Part shown: piece after piece, positions 29,134 to 40,554 of the stretch
Layout of the letters: every line of letters begins with the position of its first letter
How positions within the stretch are numbered: the stretch's first letter is position 1
NCBI GenBank assembly: GCA_029287575.1
Contig: JARFQW010000152.1
Coordinates: forward strand, 1-64,000
Length of the DNA: 64,000 nucleotides
Direction: 5' to 3'
Source of the DNA: Gammaproteobacteria bacterium
GTDB taxonomy: Bacteria; Pseudomonadota; Gammaproteobacteria; Steroidobacterales; XN24
Made by a program: the position numbers and the translations under genes
The notes under the pieces: model-generated
The model's input: the letters and a program-made list of their open reading frames with translations, nothing else
Database searches by the model: none
Told to the model about the DNA's origin: nothing

Positions 29134-30500
29134 TCGGCGGCCGGATCCGCTGGCTGGCCGAAGTCACCGACGGGCAGCTCGACGGCGCCGACGCGGAGTT
29201 CGCCGGGGCGACTACGGATACCCGCCAGCTCGCTCCCGGGCAGGCATTTTTTGCGCTTCGCGGTCCTCGTTTCGACGCCCATGATTTTCTCCCCGAGGCA
29301 TTCCGCCAGGGCGCCGCGGTTGCCGTGGGAGAGCGCGGCGCCACGGAGGGCCATGCCTTCATTCGCGTGGAAGACAGCCTGTCGGCTCTGGGCAAGGCGG
29401 CCGCGGCCTGGCGGCGCCGCTTCGATATTCCGGTTGCCGCCGTAACGGGCAGCTCGGGCAAGACCACGGTAAAGGAAATGCTGGCGGCCATAGCCGGTCA
29501 GGCGGGCCCCGTCCTCGCCACCCAGGGCAATCTGAACAATGAAATCGGTCTGCCGCTGACCCTGTTTCGCCTCTCTGCCGAGCACCGCCGGATCGTTCTG
29601 GAAATGGGCGCCAATCACGCCGGTGAAATCGCGCGACTGACGGCGATCGGAGCACCCGACGTGGGTATCGTCACCATGGCGGGTCCGGCCCACCTGGAGG
29701 GTTTCGGCAGCATCGAGGGTGTTGCCCACGCGAAAGGTGAACTGTTCCTCGGCCTCCCGCCCTCCGGCACCGCCGTGATCAATGCGGATGACCGCTATTC
29801 GTCCCTCTGGCGGGAGTTTGCCGGCGACCGGCCGGTGCTGACCTTCGGGCTGGGCTCCGCGGACGTGACCTGCGACGAGCCGGTGGCCGACGGAGCCGGC
29901 GGGCAGCGCCTGAGCATCACGGGTCCGTTCGATCGACTGGATCTGACGCTCCGCCTGCCCGGCCGGCACAATGCGCTGAACGCGCTGGCCGCGGCGGCGG
30001 CGGCGCATGCGATGGGCCACTCCCGCGCCGAGATCCGGCAGGGGCTCGAGTCCGTCCGGCCCCAGCCCGGCCGCCTGGAGATACGGGCAGGTCTCGGCGG
30101 GTCACGGCTGGTGGACGACACCTACAACGCCAATCCCGAGGCGGTTCGTGCGGCGGTGGATTTCCTTGTCCAGCTCGAGGGGCGGGGATTCCTGGCCCTG
30201 GGGGATATGGGTGAGCTCGGTCCCGGAGCAGCCGAGCTCCATGCCGAGGTCGGCCGTTATGCCCGTGACCGCGGCGTGCTGCAGCTGTTCACGGTCGGTG
30301 AGCTCAGTCGCAACGCCGCAGACGCCTTCGGCGAAGGGGCGCACATGTTCGACGATCCGGCCGACCTCGTGGCCGCTCTGGCGGGGTCGCTGGATGCCGA
30401 CGTCAATCTCCTGGTGAAAGGATCGCGCTCCATGCGCATGGAGCGGATCATCGAGGCCCTGGAGACGACCCGCGGGTCGGAGGAGGACGCGGCATGCTGA
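29130..30500 (+). CDS. murF: UDP-MurNAc-pentapeptide synthetase MurF
   Basis: Adds D-Ala-D-Ala to the UDP-MurNAc tripeptide, completing the pentapeptide. 456 aa. P-loop [14 protein letters not shown], then [11 protein letters not shown] and [10 protein letters not shown], all diagnostic of MurF. Overlaps murE by four bases and mraY by seven. Confidence 0.97.
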   Translation: MIGGRIRWLAEVTDGQLDGADAEFAGATTDTRQLAPGQAFFALRGPRFDAHDFLPEAFRQGAAVAVGERGATEGHAFIRVEDSLSALGKAAAAWRRRFDIPVAAVTGSSGKTTVKEMLAAIAGQAGPVLATQGNLNNEIGLPLTLFRLSAEHRRIVLEMGANHAGEIARLTAIGAPDVGIVTMAGPAHLEGFGSIEGVAHAKGELFLGLPPSGTAVINADDRYSSLWREFAGDRPVLTFGLGSADVTCDEPVADGAGGQRLSITGPFDRLDLTLRLPGRHNALNALAAAAAAHAMGHSRAEIRQGLESVRPQPGRLEIRAGLGGSRLVDDTYNANPEAVRAAVDFLVQLEGRGFLALGDMGELGPGAAELHAEVGRYARDRGVLQLFTVGELSRNAADAFGEGAHMFDDPADLVAALAGSLDADVNLLVKGSRSMRMERIIEALETTRGSEEDAAC

Positions 30501-31579
30501 TGATCCTCACCGAGTACCTGACCCGGTTCGAGTCGGCCTTCAATGTCTTCAGCTACCTGACGATGCGCGCGATCATGGGGGCGCTGACCGCGCTGCTGAT
30601 CTCGCTGCTCGTCGGCCCGTGGATGATCCGCCGCCTGAGTTTCCACCAGATCGGCCAGAACGTTCGCGCGCTGGGTCCCGAGTCGCACCTGCCGAAGGCC
30701 GGCACGCCCACCATGGGCGGCACCTTGATTCTCGTCGCCATCATCGTCAGCACGCTGCTCTGGGCGGATCTCGGCAACCGCTTCATGTGGATTGTGGTGA
30801 TCGTGACCCTGGCCTTCGGTGCGATCGGCTTCGTGGACGACTACAAGAAACTCGTCGTCGGCGACACCCGTGGACTGCCGGCACGCTGGAAATACTTCTG
30901 GCAATCCGTGGCCGGACTCTCGGCGGCGGTGTTTCTTTTCTCCACGGCCGAGGATCCGGCGGTGGAGCACGCGCTCTTGCTGCCGTTCTTCAAGGATCTG
31001 GCGATTCCCCTGGGCGCGGGCTACATCGTGCTGGCATACCTGGTGATCGTGGGCTCCAGCAACGCGGTCAACCTGACCGACGGTCTGGACGGCCTGGCCA
31101 TCATGCCGTCGGTTCTGATCGGCGGGGCCCTGGGCGTGTTTGCCTACGTCATCGGCAACGTCAATTTTTCCGGCTACCTGGGCATGCCCTACATCGCGGG
31201 AACCGGCGAAATGCTGGTTTTCTGTTCCGCCCTGTTCGGTGCCGGGCTGGGCTTTCTGTGGTTCAACACCTACCCGGCCCAGGTGTTCATGGGGGACGTC
31301 GGCGCCCTGGCGCTGGGCGCCGCGCTGGGTACGGTCGCGGTCGCCGTCCGCCAGGAAATCGTTTTCTTTGTCATGTCCGGCGTCTTCGTCGTCGAAACGG
31401 TCTCGGTGATTCTCCAGGTCGCCTCCTTCAAGCTGACCGGCCGGCGAATCTTCCGGATGGCTCCGCTACATCACCACTACGAGCTCAAGGGCTGGGCCGA
31501 GCCCAAGGTGATTGTCCGTTTCTGGATTATCACGGTTGTGCTGGTGCTCGTCGGTCTGGCCACGCTGAAGATCCGATGA
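30494..31579 (+). CDS. mraY: phospho-MurNAc-pentapeptide translocase MraY
   Basis: Integral membrane enzyme that transfers phospho-MurNAc-pentapeptide to undecaprenyl phosphate, forming lipid I. 361 aa, ten membrane helices. Conserved cytoplasmic loops carry FVDDYKK (catalytic Asp pair), [13 protein letters not shown] and the C-terminal [10 protein letters not shown] histidine motif. Overlaps both murF and murD. Confidence 0.97.
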   Translation: MLMILTEYLTRFESAFNVFSYLTMRAIMGALTALLISLLVGPWMIRRLSFHQIGQNVRALGPESHLPKAGTPTMGGTLILVAIIVSTLLWADLGNRFMWIVVIVTLAFGAIGFVDDYKKLVVGDTRGLPARWKYFWQSVAGLSAAVFLFSTAEDPAVEHALLLPFFKDLAIPLGAGYIVLAYLVIVGSSNAVNLTDGLDGLAIMPSVLIGGALGVFAYVIGNVNFSGYLGMPYIAGTGEMLVFCSALFGAGLGFLWFNTYPAQVFMGDVGALALGAALGTVAVAVRQEIVFFVMSGVFVVETVSVILQVASFKLTGRRIFRMAPLHHHYELKGWAEPKVIVRFWIITVVLVLVGLATLKIR

Positions 31580-32946
31580 TCGTCATGGCGCGCAAACACG
31601 ACATGCCCCACGCCTCCGCAGGACTTCGCCTCGTCGTGGGCCTGGGCGCGACGGGCCGGTCCTGTCTGACCTGGCTGGACCGTCGCGGCTGCCGTCTGCG
31701 CGTTGTCGACAGCCGTGACCTGCCCCCGGAGCGAGCGGTAATCGACACGCTGAATCGCCGGCCCGAGACCCGATTCGGCGGGCTGGATTTAAGCGCCCTG
31801 GAGGGGGTGTCGGAGGTCGTGGTTTCTCCGGGCGTGCCGCTGGAAGAGCCACTCATCACGGCCGCCAGGCGGGCCGGCATTCCGGTGGTCGGCGACATCG
31901 AGTTGTTCGCCCGGGCAGTCAGCCGCCCGGTTGCCGCGATCACTGGCTCCAACGGCAAGAGCACCGTCACAACGCTGGTGGCGCGGATGGCCGAGGCCGC
32001 CGGCCGATCGACGCTGGCCGGCGGTAACCTGGGCACGCCCGCTCTGGATCTGCTCGCGGAGCCGGCACCGGATCTCTACGTCCTGGAGCTGTCCAGCTTT
32101 CAGCTGGAGCTGACCGCCAGCCTGCGCGCGAAGGCCGCCGTTGTGCTCAACCTTTCCGCGGACCATATCGACCGTCACGGTTCCCTGGAGCGCTATGCGG
32201 CGGCGAAGGCGCGGATCTATGATCACGCCGAGACCGCGATCGCCAATCGCGACGATCCCGCGGCCGCAAGGCTGGCGCCGGCCGGCGGCAACACGGTGAC
32301 CTTCGGTCTGGATGCGCCTCCGTCGGACCGGGATTTCGGTGTGGTCACCGACGATGTCGGGGCGGCCTGGCTGTGCCGCGGCCAGGAGCGCCTCGTGGCC
32401 GCCGCCGGGATAGCGCTTCGGGGAGGCCACAATCTCGCCAATGTCCTCGCGGCGATGGCCATGGGCGAGGCACTGGGTCTCGCCACGTCGCCGATGGTCG
32501 CCGCCGCCGGCGAATTCGCCGGACTGCCCCATCGTATGCGCAGGGTGCACAGCGCCGGCGGCGTCGACTGGATCGATGATTCCAAGGCCACGAACGTCGG
32601 CGCGGCGGCCGCGGCGCTGGCCGGGACGGCCAGGCCCATCGTGCTGGTTGCCGGCGGCGACGCCAAGGGCGCGAATCTCGACGCGCTCGCCGAGGCCGCC
32701 CGCGGCCGCGTCAAGGCCGCCGTGCTGCTGGGACAGGATGCCGACCGGCTCGAGGCGGTGCTGGGCGGTGTGGCTCCGGTGGTAACCGTCACCACGCTCG
32801 AACAGGCCGTGGAGGCTGCCGCCGGGCTGGCGATGCCCGGGGACGTCGTCCTCCTCTCGCCCGCCTGTGCCAGCACGGACATGTTTCGTGATTATCGCGA
32901 GCGCGGCGACTGCTTTGCCCGCCTCGCGCGGGAGGTCGCTCCGTGA
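31576..32946 (+). CDS. murD: UDP-MurNAc-L-Ala D-glutamate ligase MurD
   Basis: Adds D-glutamate to UDP-MurNAc-L-Ala in the cytoplasm. 456 aa from ATG 31576. [10 protein letters not shown] near the N-terminus, P-loop [17 protein letters not shown] and DDSKATN are the Mur-ligase motifs. The start sits in an ATGA overlap with mraY; longer in-frame extension back through mraY is rejected. Confidence 0.96.
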   Translation: MIVMARKHDMPHASAGLRLVVGLGATGRSCLTWLDRRGCRLRVVDSRDLPPERAVIDTLNRRPETRFGGLDLSALEGVSEVVVSPGVPLEEPLITAARRAGIPVVGDIELFARAVSRPVAAITGSNGKSTVTTLVARMAEAAGRSTLAGGNLGTPALDLLAEPAPDLYVLELSSFQLELTASLRAKAAVVLNLSADHIDRHGSLERYAAAKARIYDHAETAIANRDDPAAARLAPAGGNTVTFGLDAPPSDRDFGVVTDDVGAAWLCRGQERLVAAAGIALRGGHNLANVLAAMAMGEALGLATSPMVAAAGEFAGLPHRMRRVHSAGGVDWIDDSKATNVGAAAAALAGTARPIVLVAGGDAKGANLDALAEAARGRVKAAVLLGQDADRLEAVLGGVAPVVTVTTLEQAVEAAAGLAMPGDVVLLSPACASTDMFRDYRERGDCFARLAREVAP

Positions 32947-34124
32947 GCGTCGCGGCGACCGCACCGCGGCCGGGCCGCGCCAGGCCGGTCTTCCTCTGGG
33001 ACCGCTGGCTCTTGATCTCCAGCGTGGCCCTGCTGGGTCTGGGGCTGATCCTGGTGGCGTCGGCGTCGATCGCCATTGCGGACCGGGCCAGCGGCGAGCC
33101 GTTCTACTATTTCGTTCGTCAGGTGATCTTCATGGCGCTGGGGTTCGCTACCGCGGCCTTCTGCATGGGCGTGCCCTCGGAGAACTGGATCCGGGCGCGC
33201 TACCTCCTGCTGACCGGCGCTTTCGTTCTCCTGATTGCCGTGCTCCTGCCGGGCGTGGGCCGGGAAGTGAACGGCGCGGTTCGCTGGCTGAGCCTGGGAC
33301 CTGTCAATCTGCAGGTTTCCGAGCCGGCCCGGCTGATGATCCTCCTGTACCTTGCCAGCTACGTGGCGGTCCGCCAGAAAGCGCTGCGCACCGAGCTGAA
33401 GAGTTTCCTGCGCCCGCTGGGGTTCGTGATCGCCGCCTGTGCGCTGCTGATGGCGCAGCCGGATTTCGGTGCCACCACCGTCCTGATGGCCACGGCGCTG
33501 GCGGTGTTGTTTGCCGGTGGCGTGAAGGTCAGGTACTTCGTCGTCATGCTGGTGCTTGCCGCCGCTGCGCTCGGCGTGCTCGCCATGGGTTCGGAGTATC
33601 GGCTGCGCCGCCTCACCTCGTTCATGGATCCCTGGGCCGATCCCTACAACGCGGGCTTTCAGCTGACCCAGTCGCTGATCGCCATCGGCCGTGGCGAGTG
33701 GTTCGGCGTGGGTCTCGGCGCCGGTGTTCAGAAGCTGTTCTATCTGCCGGAGGCGCACACCGATTTCGTGTTCGCCGTATTTGCCGAGGAATTCGGGCTC
33801 GTCGGCGTGATCATCATGCTGTCGCTTTACGGCATTCTGCTGTGGCGGGCGTTCGCCATCGCGGCGGCGGCCGCCGCCCGGGAACAGATCTTCCACGCCA
33901 GCCTCGCCTTCGGGCTGGGCGTCTGGCTGGGTGCCCAGGCGTTTGTGAATATCGGCGTCAACATGGGCCTGCTCCCCACGAAGGGGCTGACGCTCCCCCT
34001 GGTCAGCTACGGGGGTTCCAGCCTTATTGTCTGCATGGCGGCAGTAGGACTTCTGCTTCGCCTGAGTCACGAGACGCGGGCGGCCGAGCAGGGCGGCAAC
34101 CGTCGGCGGAGGTCGGCGTCATGA
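32943..34124 (+). CDS. ftsW: septal glycosyltransferase FtsW
   Basis: SEDS-family membrane enzyme that polymerises lipid II at the septum with FtsI. 393 aa with about ten membrane helices. GVGLGAGVQKLFYLPEAHTDFVFAVFAEEFG contains the SEDS signature including the catalytic-loop acidic residues; the end GLTLPLVSYGGSS is also diagnostic. GTG start in a GTGA overlap with murD; ATGA overlap with murG. Confidence 0.97.
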   Translation: MSVAATAPRPGRARPVFLWDRWLLISSVALLGLGLILVASASIAIADRASGEPFYYFVRQVIFMALGFATAAFCMGVPSENWIRARYLLLTGAFVLLIAVLLPGVGREVNGAVRWLSLGPVNLQVSEPARLMILLYLASYVAVRQKALRTELKSFLRPLGFVIAACALLMAQPDFGATTVLMATALAVLFAGGVKVRYFVVMLVLAAAALGVLAMGSEYRLRRLTSFMDPWADPYNAGFQLTQSLIAIGRGEWFGVGLGAGVQKLFYLPEAHTDFVFAVFAEEFGLVGVIIMLSLYGILLWRAFAIAAAAAAREQIFHASLAFGLGVWLGAQAFVNIGVNMGLLPTKGLTLPLVSYGGSSLIVCMAAVGLLLRLSHETRAAEQGGNRRRRSAS

Positions 34125-35218
34125 GCGCTCCCGGCGTCCTGGTCATGGCGGGCGGTACCGGCGGCCACGTCTTCCCGGCGCTTGCCGTCGCGACGGCTCT
34201 GAGGGGGCGCGGCATCACCGTGACCTGGATGGGAACGCGCACGGGGCTGGAGGCGCGGCTCGTGCCCGAGGCCGGGTTCCCGATCGAATGGGTCGACGTG
34301 GGCGGTGTTCGCGGCAAGGGCTTCGCCACCCGGCTGGCGGCGCCGTTGCGTATCGCCCGGGCCGTGAGCCACGCCGCCGGTGTCATCCGCCGGGTGGACC
34401 CGGCCATGGTGCTGGGTATGGGCGGCTTCGCGAGTGGTCCGGGTGGCCTTGCCGCGTGGCTGACCCGGCGACCCCTCGTGGTCCATGAGCAAAACGCCGT
34501 CGCCGGGATGACCAACCGGGTTCTCGCGCGTTTTGCCGCCAGCGTTCTCGAGGCGTTTCCGGGGAGCTTTCCCGCACCCATCCGCGCACGGGCCGTGGGC
34601 AACCCCGTGCGACCCGAAATCGCCGCACTGCCCGCGCCGGCCGAGCGGATGGCCGGCCGCGACGGGCCGGTCCGGCTGCTCGTGCTGGGTGGCAGTCAGG
34701 GCGCGCTGCGGATCAACCAGCTTATGCCGGAGGCCCTGGCCGGCATGGACCCCTCGATCCGTCCGGTGGTGCGTCACCAGGCGGGTGCCCTGCATCACGA
34801 GAAGGCCGCTGCCGCTTACGCGGCCGCCGGTGTCGAGGCCGATGTTCAGCCGTTCTTGAGCGACATGGCGGAGGCCTACGGCTGGGCGGACCTCGTCCTG
34901 TGCCGTTCCGGCGCGCTGACGGTGTCCGAACTGGCGGCCGCCGGGCTCGGCTCGGTCCTGATTCCGTTCCCCGCCGCCGTCGACGATCACCAGACCCTCA
35001 ATGCCCGTTATCTGGTGGACCCCGGGGCCGCCCTGCTGGCGCCCGAGCACACGCTGGATCCGGAGCGGGTCCGCGGCCTGCTGGAGCCGCTGGTCTCCGA
35101 TCGTACGCGACTACTTGAAATGGCCGCCATCGCACGCAGCGTGGCGCGCCCCTCGGCCCTGGCCGAAATCGAACAGACCTGCCTGGACGCCGGGCGCCTG
35201 GAGGCGGGCCGTGGCTGA
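34121..35218 (+). CDS. murG: lipid I N-acetylglucosaminyltransferase MurG
   Basis: Peripheral GT-B glycosyltransferase that adds GlcNAc to lipid I, giving lipid II. 365 aa. N-terminal [14 protein letters not shown] (glycine loop) and [13 protein letters not shown]-terminal [15 protein letters not shown] for UDP-GlcNAc binding. ATG 34121 gives the family N-terminus. Overlaps ftsW by four bases and murC by eight. Confidence 0.97.
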   Translation: MSAPGVLVMAGGTGGHVFPALAVATALRGRGITVTWMGTRTGLEARLVPEAGFPIEWVDVGGVRGKGFATRLAAPLRIARAVSHAAGVIRRVDPAMVLGMGGFASGPGGLAAWLTRRPLVVHEQNAVAGMTNRVLARFAASVLEAFPGSFPAPIRARAVGNPVRPEIAALPAPAERMAGRDGPVRLLVLGGSQGALRINQLMPEALAGMDPSIRPVVRHQAGALHHEKAAAAYAAAGVEADVQPFLSDMAEAYGWADLVLCRSGALTVSELAAAGLGSVLIPFPAAVDDHQTLNARYLVDPGAALLAPEHTLDPERVRGLLEPLVSDRTRLLEMAAIARSVARPSALAEIEQTCLDAGRLEAGRG

Positions 35219-36629
35219 CCGGATGCGCAGAATCCGTCGAATTCACCTGATCGGCATCGGCGGTGCGGGCATGAGCGGCATCGCCGAGGTGCTGATCAAT
35301 CTCGGCTATGAAGTCCAGGGCTCGGATCTGCGCTTAAGCCAGGTCAGCCGTCGCCTCGAAACGCTGGGTGCGCGTATCAGCATTGGCCACCGGCCCGAAA
35401 ACCTGGCCGAAGCCGACGTCGTCGTGATCAGCAGTGCCATTTCGGCGGAGAACCCGGAGGTTGTCGCCGCCCACGAACGGCGCATCCCGGTTGTGGCCCG
35501 GGCGGAGATGCTCGCTGAGCTCATGCGTTTCCGTTATGGCATCGCCGTTGCCGGCACTCATGGAAAGACCACGACGACCAGCCTGGTCGCCAGCGTGCTG
35601 GCTGAAGGCGGCGCGGATCCCACGTTTGTCATCGGTGGCCGCCTCAAGAGTGCCGACGCCAATGCCCGGCTGGGCTCGGGACGTTATCTCGTGGCGGAAG
35701 CCGACGAGAGCGACGCATCGTTCATGCACCTCCAGCCGGTGATTGCGGTCGTCACGAACGTCGACGCCGATCATCTGTCGGCCTATGGCGGTGACGTAGG
35801 CCGGCTGCGGCAGAGCTTTATCGAATTCCTGCACAACCTGCCGTTCTACGGCCTTGCCGTTGTCTGTCTGGATGATCCCGGCGTAGCCGGGCTGGTTGAA
35901 GAGGTGGCCCGGCCGGTGACGGCCTACGGTTTCGCGGAAGAGGCGGATCTTCGCGCAACCGATTACCGCCAGAGTGGCCGCAAGGCGCACTTCACCGTGG
36001 TGGCGGCCGATGGCCATCCGCCGCTTGACGTGGAGCTCAACCTGCCGGGGAAGCACAACGTGCAGAACGCGCTTGCCGCCATCGCCGTCGCCCGCGAACT
36101 GGAAATTCCCGATGCAGCCATCATCGCGGCGCTGGACGGCTTCGAGGGAATCGATCGCCGCATGCAGGACATGGGCGAGCTGGTCTGGCCCGGGGGCCGG
36201 GCGCTCCTGCTGGATGACTACGGACATCATCCCCGGGAAGTGGCCGCGACGATGGAGGCCCTGCGCGGCGCCTGGCCCGGTCGCCGCCTGGCAGTCGTGT
36301 TCCAGCCGCACCGCTATACCCGGACCCGTGACCTGCTGGACGATTTCGCCGCTGTTCTTTCGGAAGCCGACGCGCTGGTTCTGTGCGAGGTCTATCCGGC
36401 GGGCGAGGAGGCGATTGCCGGCGCCGACGGCCGCTCCCTTGCCCGTGCCATCCGGTCTCGCGGGCGGGTTGAGCCGGTCTTTCTCGAAGACCTCGATGAG
36501 CTCCCCGACGTGCTGCCGGGCGTGCTCGAGGATGGTGATCTGGTCGTGACCTTCGGCGCCGGCAGCATTGGCGCAGCGGCGGCGGCTCTGCCCGATCGTC
36601 TGGGGGAAAACGAGGGCGGGACGTCGTGA
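35211..36629 (+). CDS. murC: UDP-MurNAc L-alanine ligase MurC
   Basis: First amino-acid ligase of the stem peptide. 472 aa. [15 protein letters not shown] (nucleotide fold), P-loop [12 protein letters not shown] and [10 protein letters not shown]. Two starts are possible: GTG 35211 and ATG 35223. I choose GTG because GGAGG at 35200-35204 sits six bases upstream of it, while the ATG has no ribosome site. Overlaps murG by eight bases and murB by four. Confidence 0.96.
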   Translation: MADRMRRIRRIHLIGIGGAGMSGIAEVLINLGYEVQGSDLRLSQVSRRLETLGARISIGHRPENLAEADVVVISSAISAENPEVVAAHERRIPVVARAEMLAELMRFRYGIAVAGTHGKTTTTSLVASVLAEGGADPTFVIGGRLKSADANARLGSGRYLVAEADESDASFMHLQPVIAVVTNVDADHLSAYGGDVGRLRQSFIEFLHNLPFYGLAVVCLDDPGVAGLVEEVARPVTAYGFAEEADLRATDYRQSGRKAHFTVVAADGHPPLDVELNLPGKHNVQNALAAIAVARELEIPDAAIIAALDGFEGIDRRMQDMGELVWPGGRALLLDDYGHHPREVAATMEALRGAWPGRRLAVVFQPHRYTRTRDLLDDFAAVLSEADALVLCEVYPAGEEAIAGADGRSLARAIRSRGRVEPVFLEDLDELPDVLPGVLEDGDLVVTFGAGSIGAAAAALPDRLGENEGGTS

Positions 36630-37525
36630 CCGGCCTCGCCGAAACCCTGCCCGCTGTCCGGGGCGATTTGCGCCACGATGAGCCGATGGCCCGGCATACC
36701 TCCTGGCGAGTCGGGGGGCCGGCGGATGCCTGGTTCAAGCCGGCCGACGTGGATGATCTGGGTGCATTTCTTGCCGCCGTGCCGACGGATGTGCCGGTTC
36801 ACTGGGTGGGTCTGGGGAGCAACCTGCTCGTTCGCGATGGCGGCGTGCGCGGTGTTGTCGTGGCCACCCACGGCGTGCTCGGCCGGCTGGAACAGGTCGG
36901 TAAGGACGCCGTCTACGCCGAAGCCGGCGTGGCCTGCGCGAAACTGGCGCGGAGCTGTGCCCGCTGGGGCCTCGGCGCGGGCGAGTTCTTCGCCGGCATA
37001 CCCGGAACCCTGGGCGGCGCGCTGGCCATGAACGCGGGGGCATTCGGCGGCGAGACCTGGCAGCACGTCAAAGCCGTGCGCACCATGAATCGTGCCGGCA
37101 GGCAATACCTGCGCCAGGCTGACGAGTACACCGTGGGTTACCGGCACGTGGACGGACCCGGGGATGAGTGGTTCCTGTCGGCGGACCTGGTGTTCCCACC
37201 CGGTGAGCCGGCCGCTCACGAGGCGATACGCGACCTGCTCGTGCGCCGCAAGGCCTCGCAGCCCATCGGTCTGCCCAGCTGCGGATCGGTTTTTCGCAAC
37301 CCCGAGGGCGACCATGCCGCCCGCCTGATCGAGGCGGCCGGACTGAAGGGACGCTGCATTGGCGGTGCCTGCGTTTCCGAGAAGCATGCCAACTTCATCA
37401 TCAATACCGGCGCGGCCTCGGCGCGGGATATCGAGCGCCTCGTGGCGGAGGTCGCGGACACCGTTGCGCAGGTTCATGGCGTGGTCCTGCAGCCCGAGGT
37501 CCGGGTCATTGGAGAGATCTCATGA
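36626..37525 (+). CDS. murB: UDP-N-acetylenolpyruvoylglucosamine reductase MurB
   Basis: FAD-dependent reductase producing UDP-MurNAc from the MurA product. 299 aa, the shorter type II form. Features: [25 protein letters not shown] (FAD), [21 protein letters not shown], and [13 protein letters not shown] with the proton-donor serine. GTG start in a GTGA overlap with murC; ATGA overlap with ddl. Confidence 0.97.
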   Translation: MTGLAETLPAVRGDLRHDEPMARHTSWRVGGPADAWFKPADVDDLGAFLAAVPTDVPVHWVGLGSNLLVRDGGVRGVVVATHGVLGRLEQVGKDAVYAEAGVACAKLARSCARWGLGAGEFFAGIPGTLGGALAMNAGAFGGETWQHVKAVRTMNRAGRQYLRQADEYTVGYRHVDGPGDEWFLSADLVFPPGEPAAHEAIRDLLVRRKASQPIGLPSCGSVFRNPEGDHAARLIEAAGLKGRCIGGACVSEKHANFIINTGAASARDIERLVAEVADTVAQVHGVVLQPEVRVIGEIS

Positions 37526-38487
37526 CGCGTTTTCCAGAACGGACACCCGTGACCGATCCCGAGGCGTTTGGCCGGGTGGCGGTCCTGATGGGCGGTTCGT
37601 CTGCCGAACGGGAGATTTCCCTGCTGACCGGTAACGCGGTGCTGTCCGCCCTGCAGGACAAGGGTATCGATGCCCACGGCCTGGACCCGGCGGCCGGGTT
37701 GGCGGGACTGCTCGACGAGGGCGGCTTCGACCGCATCTGGCTGGCCCTGCACGGCCGCGGCGGTGAGGACGGCGCCATGCAGGGCGCGCTCGAGACCCTG
37801 GGTTTGCCTTACACCGGCAGCGGCGTGGCCGGTTCGGCCATCGCGATGGACAAGCTGCGCAGCAAGCAGCTGTTCGGGGCCTGGGGCCTGGGGACGCCGG
37901 GCTGGGCCATCATGGGCGCCGCGGACGAGGCACCGGGCATCATCGAGCGGCTCGGCCTTCCGCTGATGGTCAAGCCCGCCCGTGAGGGATCCTCCGTGGG
38001 AATGGCCAGGGTCGAGCTGGCCGCCGATCTCGTGCCGGCCTGGGAGGCTGCCCGCAGGTTCGATTCGACGGTTCTGGTCGAGGCCTGGGTCACCGGCGGC
38101 GAATATTCCGTGCCGATCCTGCAGGGCACGGCGTTGCCGATGGTGCGCATCGAGACACCCCGGGTTTTCTATGACTACGAGGCGAAGTATTTCGCCGATG
38201 ACACCCGCTATTTCTGCCCCGCGGGCCTGGCGCCCGATGCGGAAGCCGCCTATGCCGAAGCCGCTCTGACGGCGTTTCGCGCGGTCGGTGCCTCGGGCTG
38301 GGGCCGGGTGGACTTTCTGCTTCCGGAGGATGGCCAGCCCCGCTTTCTGGAGGTGAACACGATTCCCGGCATGACCAGCCACAGCCTGGTACCGATGGGT
38401 GCCCGCGAGGCCGGTATCGGCTTCGAAGACCTGGCGTGGCGTGTCCTGGAAACCAGTTTTGCCGAACGGGAGGCCGGTCTTGGCTAA
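37522..38487 (+). CDS. ddl: D-alanine--D-alanine ligase
   Basis: ATP-grasp ligase that makes D-Ala-D-Ala for MurF. 321 aa. VLMGGSSAEREISLLTG at the N-terminus and LEVNTIPGMTSHSLVPMGAREAG at the C-terminus are family-diagnostic, with Tyr/Ser/Glu contacts expected for D-Ala rather than D-lactate specificity. Overlaps murB by four and ftsQ by eight bases. Confidence 0.96.
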   Translation: MTRFPERTPVTDPEAFGRVAVLMGGSSAEREISLLTGNAVLSALQDKGIDAHGLDPAAGLAGLLDEGGFDRIWLALHGRGGEDGAMQGALETLGLPYTGSGVAGSAIAMDKLRSKQLFGAWGLGTPGWAIMGAADEAPGIIERLGLPLMVKPAREGSSVGMARVELAADLVPAWEAARRFDSTVLVEAWVTGGEYSVPILQGTALPMVRIETPRVFYDYEAKYFADDTRYFCPAGLAPDAEAAYAEAALTAFRAVGASGWGRVDFLLPEDGQPRFLEVNTIPGMTSHSLVPMGAREAGIGFEDLAWRVLETSFAEREAGLG

Positions 38488-39268
38488 GCGTCGCGCCAGG
38501 AAAACGCCGAAGGGGCCGTCGACGGCCGGCCGGCTGCTGCTGCAGCTTCGGCGCGCGGCCGCCGGGCTCGGTCTGATCGTGGCGGTCGCCGCGATCGTCT
38601 GGCTTGCAGTGCTGTTCCTGGACCGGCCCATCGATGCGGTGACGGTGGAGGGGCCGTTCGAGCGGGTGCCGGTGATCCAGGTGGAGGCCGCCGTGGGAGA
38701 CCTGCAGGAGGCGGGTTTCCTGAGTGTCGATCTCGACTCGGTGGTCGAGCGCATCGAGGACATCGACTGGGTGGACCGGGTGATCGTTCGCCGGCGCTGG
38801 CCCGGCACCCTGTACGTTCGCATCATCGAGCAGGTGCCCGCCGCCCGCTGGGGAGACGACGGCCTGCTCAATACCCGCGGCGAGCTCTTTGTGGAGCATG
38901 CCCGCCACGTCCCCATGGAGCTGCCCCAGCTGAGTGGCCCGGAGGGCACCCAGACCACGGTGGCCGAGCGATATCTGGATCTTCGCAACATGCTCACCGA
39001 GGCGGGTTTCACGCTGGATGCATTGAATCTCGATGCGCGCGGCGCATGGCGATTCACACTGGGTGGCGGGGTCGAGGTGCGTATCGGCCGGGAGGCTGTG
39101 GCCGAACGCCTGGAACGCTTCGAACGTTATGCCGCCCCGCTGATTACCGACCGCATGGCCGAGGTGGCCTACGTGGACCTGCGTTACAGCCGCGGCTTCG
39201 CCATCGGATGGGCGACCGGCGATGACGACGACAACGGCAAGGCTAAGGAAACAAAGGCAGATGTCTAA
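38480..39268 (+). CDS. ftsQ: cell division protein FtsQ
   Basis: Bitopic division protein bridging early and late divisome. 262 aa: basic cytoplasmic tail, membrane helix (about 28-48), POTRA domain (about 52-122), then the FtsQ beta domain. Start is TTG 38480: GGGAGG at 38468-38473 lies six bases before it, and the upstream in-frame ATG is deep inside ddl. A C-terminal acidic patch (GDDDDNGKAKE) is likely disordered. Confidence 0.94.
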   Translation: MAKRRARKTPKGPSTAGRLLLQLRRAAAGLGLIVAVAAIVWLAVLFLDRPIDAVTVEGPFERVPVIQVEAAVGDLQEAGFLSVDLDSVVERIEDIDWVDRVIVRRRWPGTLYVRIIEQVPAARWGDDGLLNTRGELFVEHARHVPMELPQLSGPEGTQTTVAERYLDLRNMLTEAGFTLDALNLDARGAWRFTLGGGVEVRIGREAVAERLERFERYAAPLITDRMAEVAYVDLRYSRGFAIGWATGDDDDNGKAKETKADV

Positions 39269-40496
39269 ACGATCCGCGCGCGGCCTGATTGTGGGCCTCG
39301 ACATCGGCACTTCGAAGGTAGTGGCCATCGTCGGTGAATCCACCGAGGACGGCGGAATCGAGGTGGTTGGAATTGGCAGCCATCCCTCCCGGGGACTGAA
39401 GAAGGGAGTCGTGGTCAATATCGAGTCCACGGTGGCCTCGATTCAGCGGGCCGTGGAAGAGGCGGAGCTGATGGCAGGCTGCGAAATTCACAGCGTGTAC
39501 ACCGGCATTGCCGGCAGCCACGTCCGCAGCCTCAACTCCCACGGCATCGTGGCGATCCGCGACAAGGAGGTCGCCGCCGGTGACGTCGACCGGGTGATAG
39601 ACGCCGCCCGGGCGGTGGCGATCCCGGCCGACCAGAAGATTCTGCACATCCTGCCGCAGGAATTTCTGATCGATCACCAGGAAGGCATCCGCGAGCCGAT
39701 CGGCATGTCCGGTGTACGCCTGGAGGCCAAGGTGCACATGGTCACCGGCGCGGAGAGTGCCGCCCAGAACATCGTCAAGTGCGTTCAGAAGTGCGGCCTG
39801 CAGGTAGAGGACATCGTGCTGGAGCAGCTGGCCTCCAGCTACTCGGTGCTGACCGAGGACGAACGCGAGCTGGGCGTGGCCATCGTGGACATCGGCGGCG
39901 GAACCACGGATATCGCGGTGTTTTCCGGTGGCGCGATCCGGCATACCGCGGTGATTCCCATCGCCGGGGACCAGGTGACCAACGACATCGCGGTGTCCAT
40001 GCGTACGCCGACGCACTACGCCGAGGAGATCAAGATTAAATACGCCTGCGCCCTGTCCCAGCTGGCGAACCCCGACGAGACCATCGAGGTGCCCAGCGTG
40101 GGCGACCGTCCGCCGCGGCGGCTCGCCCGGCAGACGCTGGCGGAGATCGTCGAGCCCCGCTACGAGGAGCTGTTCACCCTGGTTCGGGACGAACTGGCCA
40201 GAAGCAGCTTCGAGGACGTGATCGCCGCGGGCATCGTGCTCACCGGCGGCAGCTCCAAGATGGAGGGGGCCGTCGAGCTGGCCGAGGAAATCTTTCATAT
40301 GCCGGTGCGGCTGGGGATGCCCCAGCACGTGACGGGACTGGTGGATGTGGTGCGCAACCCCATCCACGCGACCGGTGTGGGCCTCCTGCTCTATGGCCAG
40401 CAGGACCACACCAATCGAACGACCGAGGCGCCCATGTCCGGGAGCCTTCGGGAAGTCTGGGATCGCATGAAAGCGTGGTTCCAGGGAAATTTTTGA
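39261..40496 (+). CDS. ftsA: cell division protein FtsA
   Basis: Actin-like ATPase that tethers FtsZ to the membrane. 411 aa. GLDIGTSKVVAIVG (phosphate 1), VDIGGGTTDIAVF (phosphate 2), and a C-terminal amphipathic helix REVWDRMKAWFQGNF. ATG 39261 overlaps ftsQ by eight bases and has AAAGG ahead. Fifty-eight bases precede ftsZ. Confidence 0.97.
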   Translation: MSKRSARGLIVGLDIGTSKVVAIVGESTEDGGIEVVGIGSHPSRGLKKGVVVNIESTVASIQRAVEEAELMAGCEIHSVYTGIAGSHVRSLNSHGIVAIRDKEVAAGDVDRVIDAARAVAIPADQKILHILPQEFLIDHQEGIREPIGMSGVRLEAKVHMVTGAESAAQNIVKCVQKCGLQVEDIVLEQLASSYSVLTEDERELGVAIVDIGGGTTDIAVFSGGAIRHTAVIPIAGDQVTNDIAVSMRTPTHYAEEIKIKYACALSQLANPDETIEVPSVGDRPPRRLARQTLAEIVEPRYEELFTLVRDELARSSFEDVIAAGIVLTGGSSKMEGAVELAEEIFHMPVRLGMPQHVTGLVDVVRNPIHATGVGLLLYGQQDHTNRTTEAPMSGSLREVWDRMKAWFQGNF

Positions 40497-40554
40497 GTGA
40501 GTTGTGTTTTTGAGTGCCGGGTGCCGCTGAACTGACAGAGAGGAGATTCAGCCC

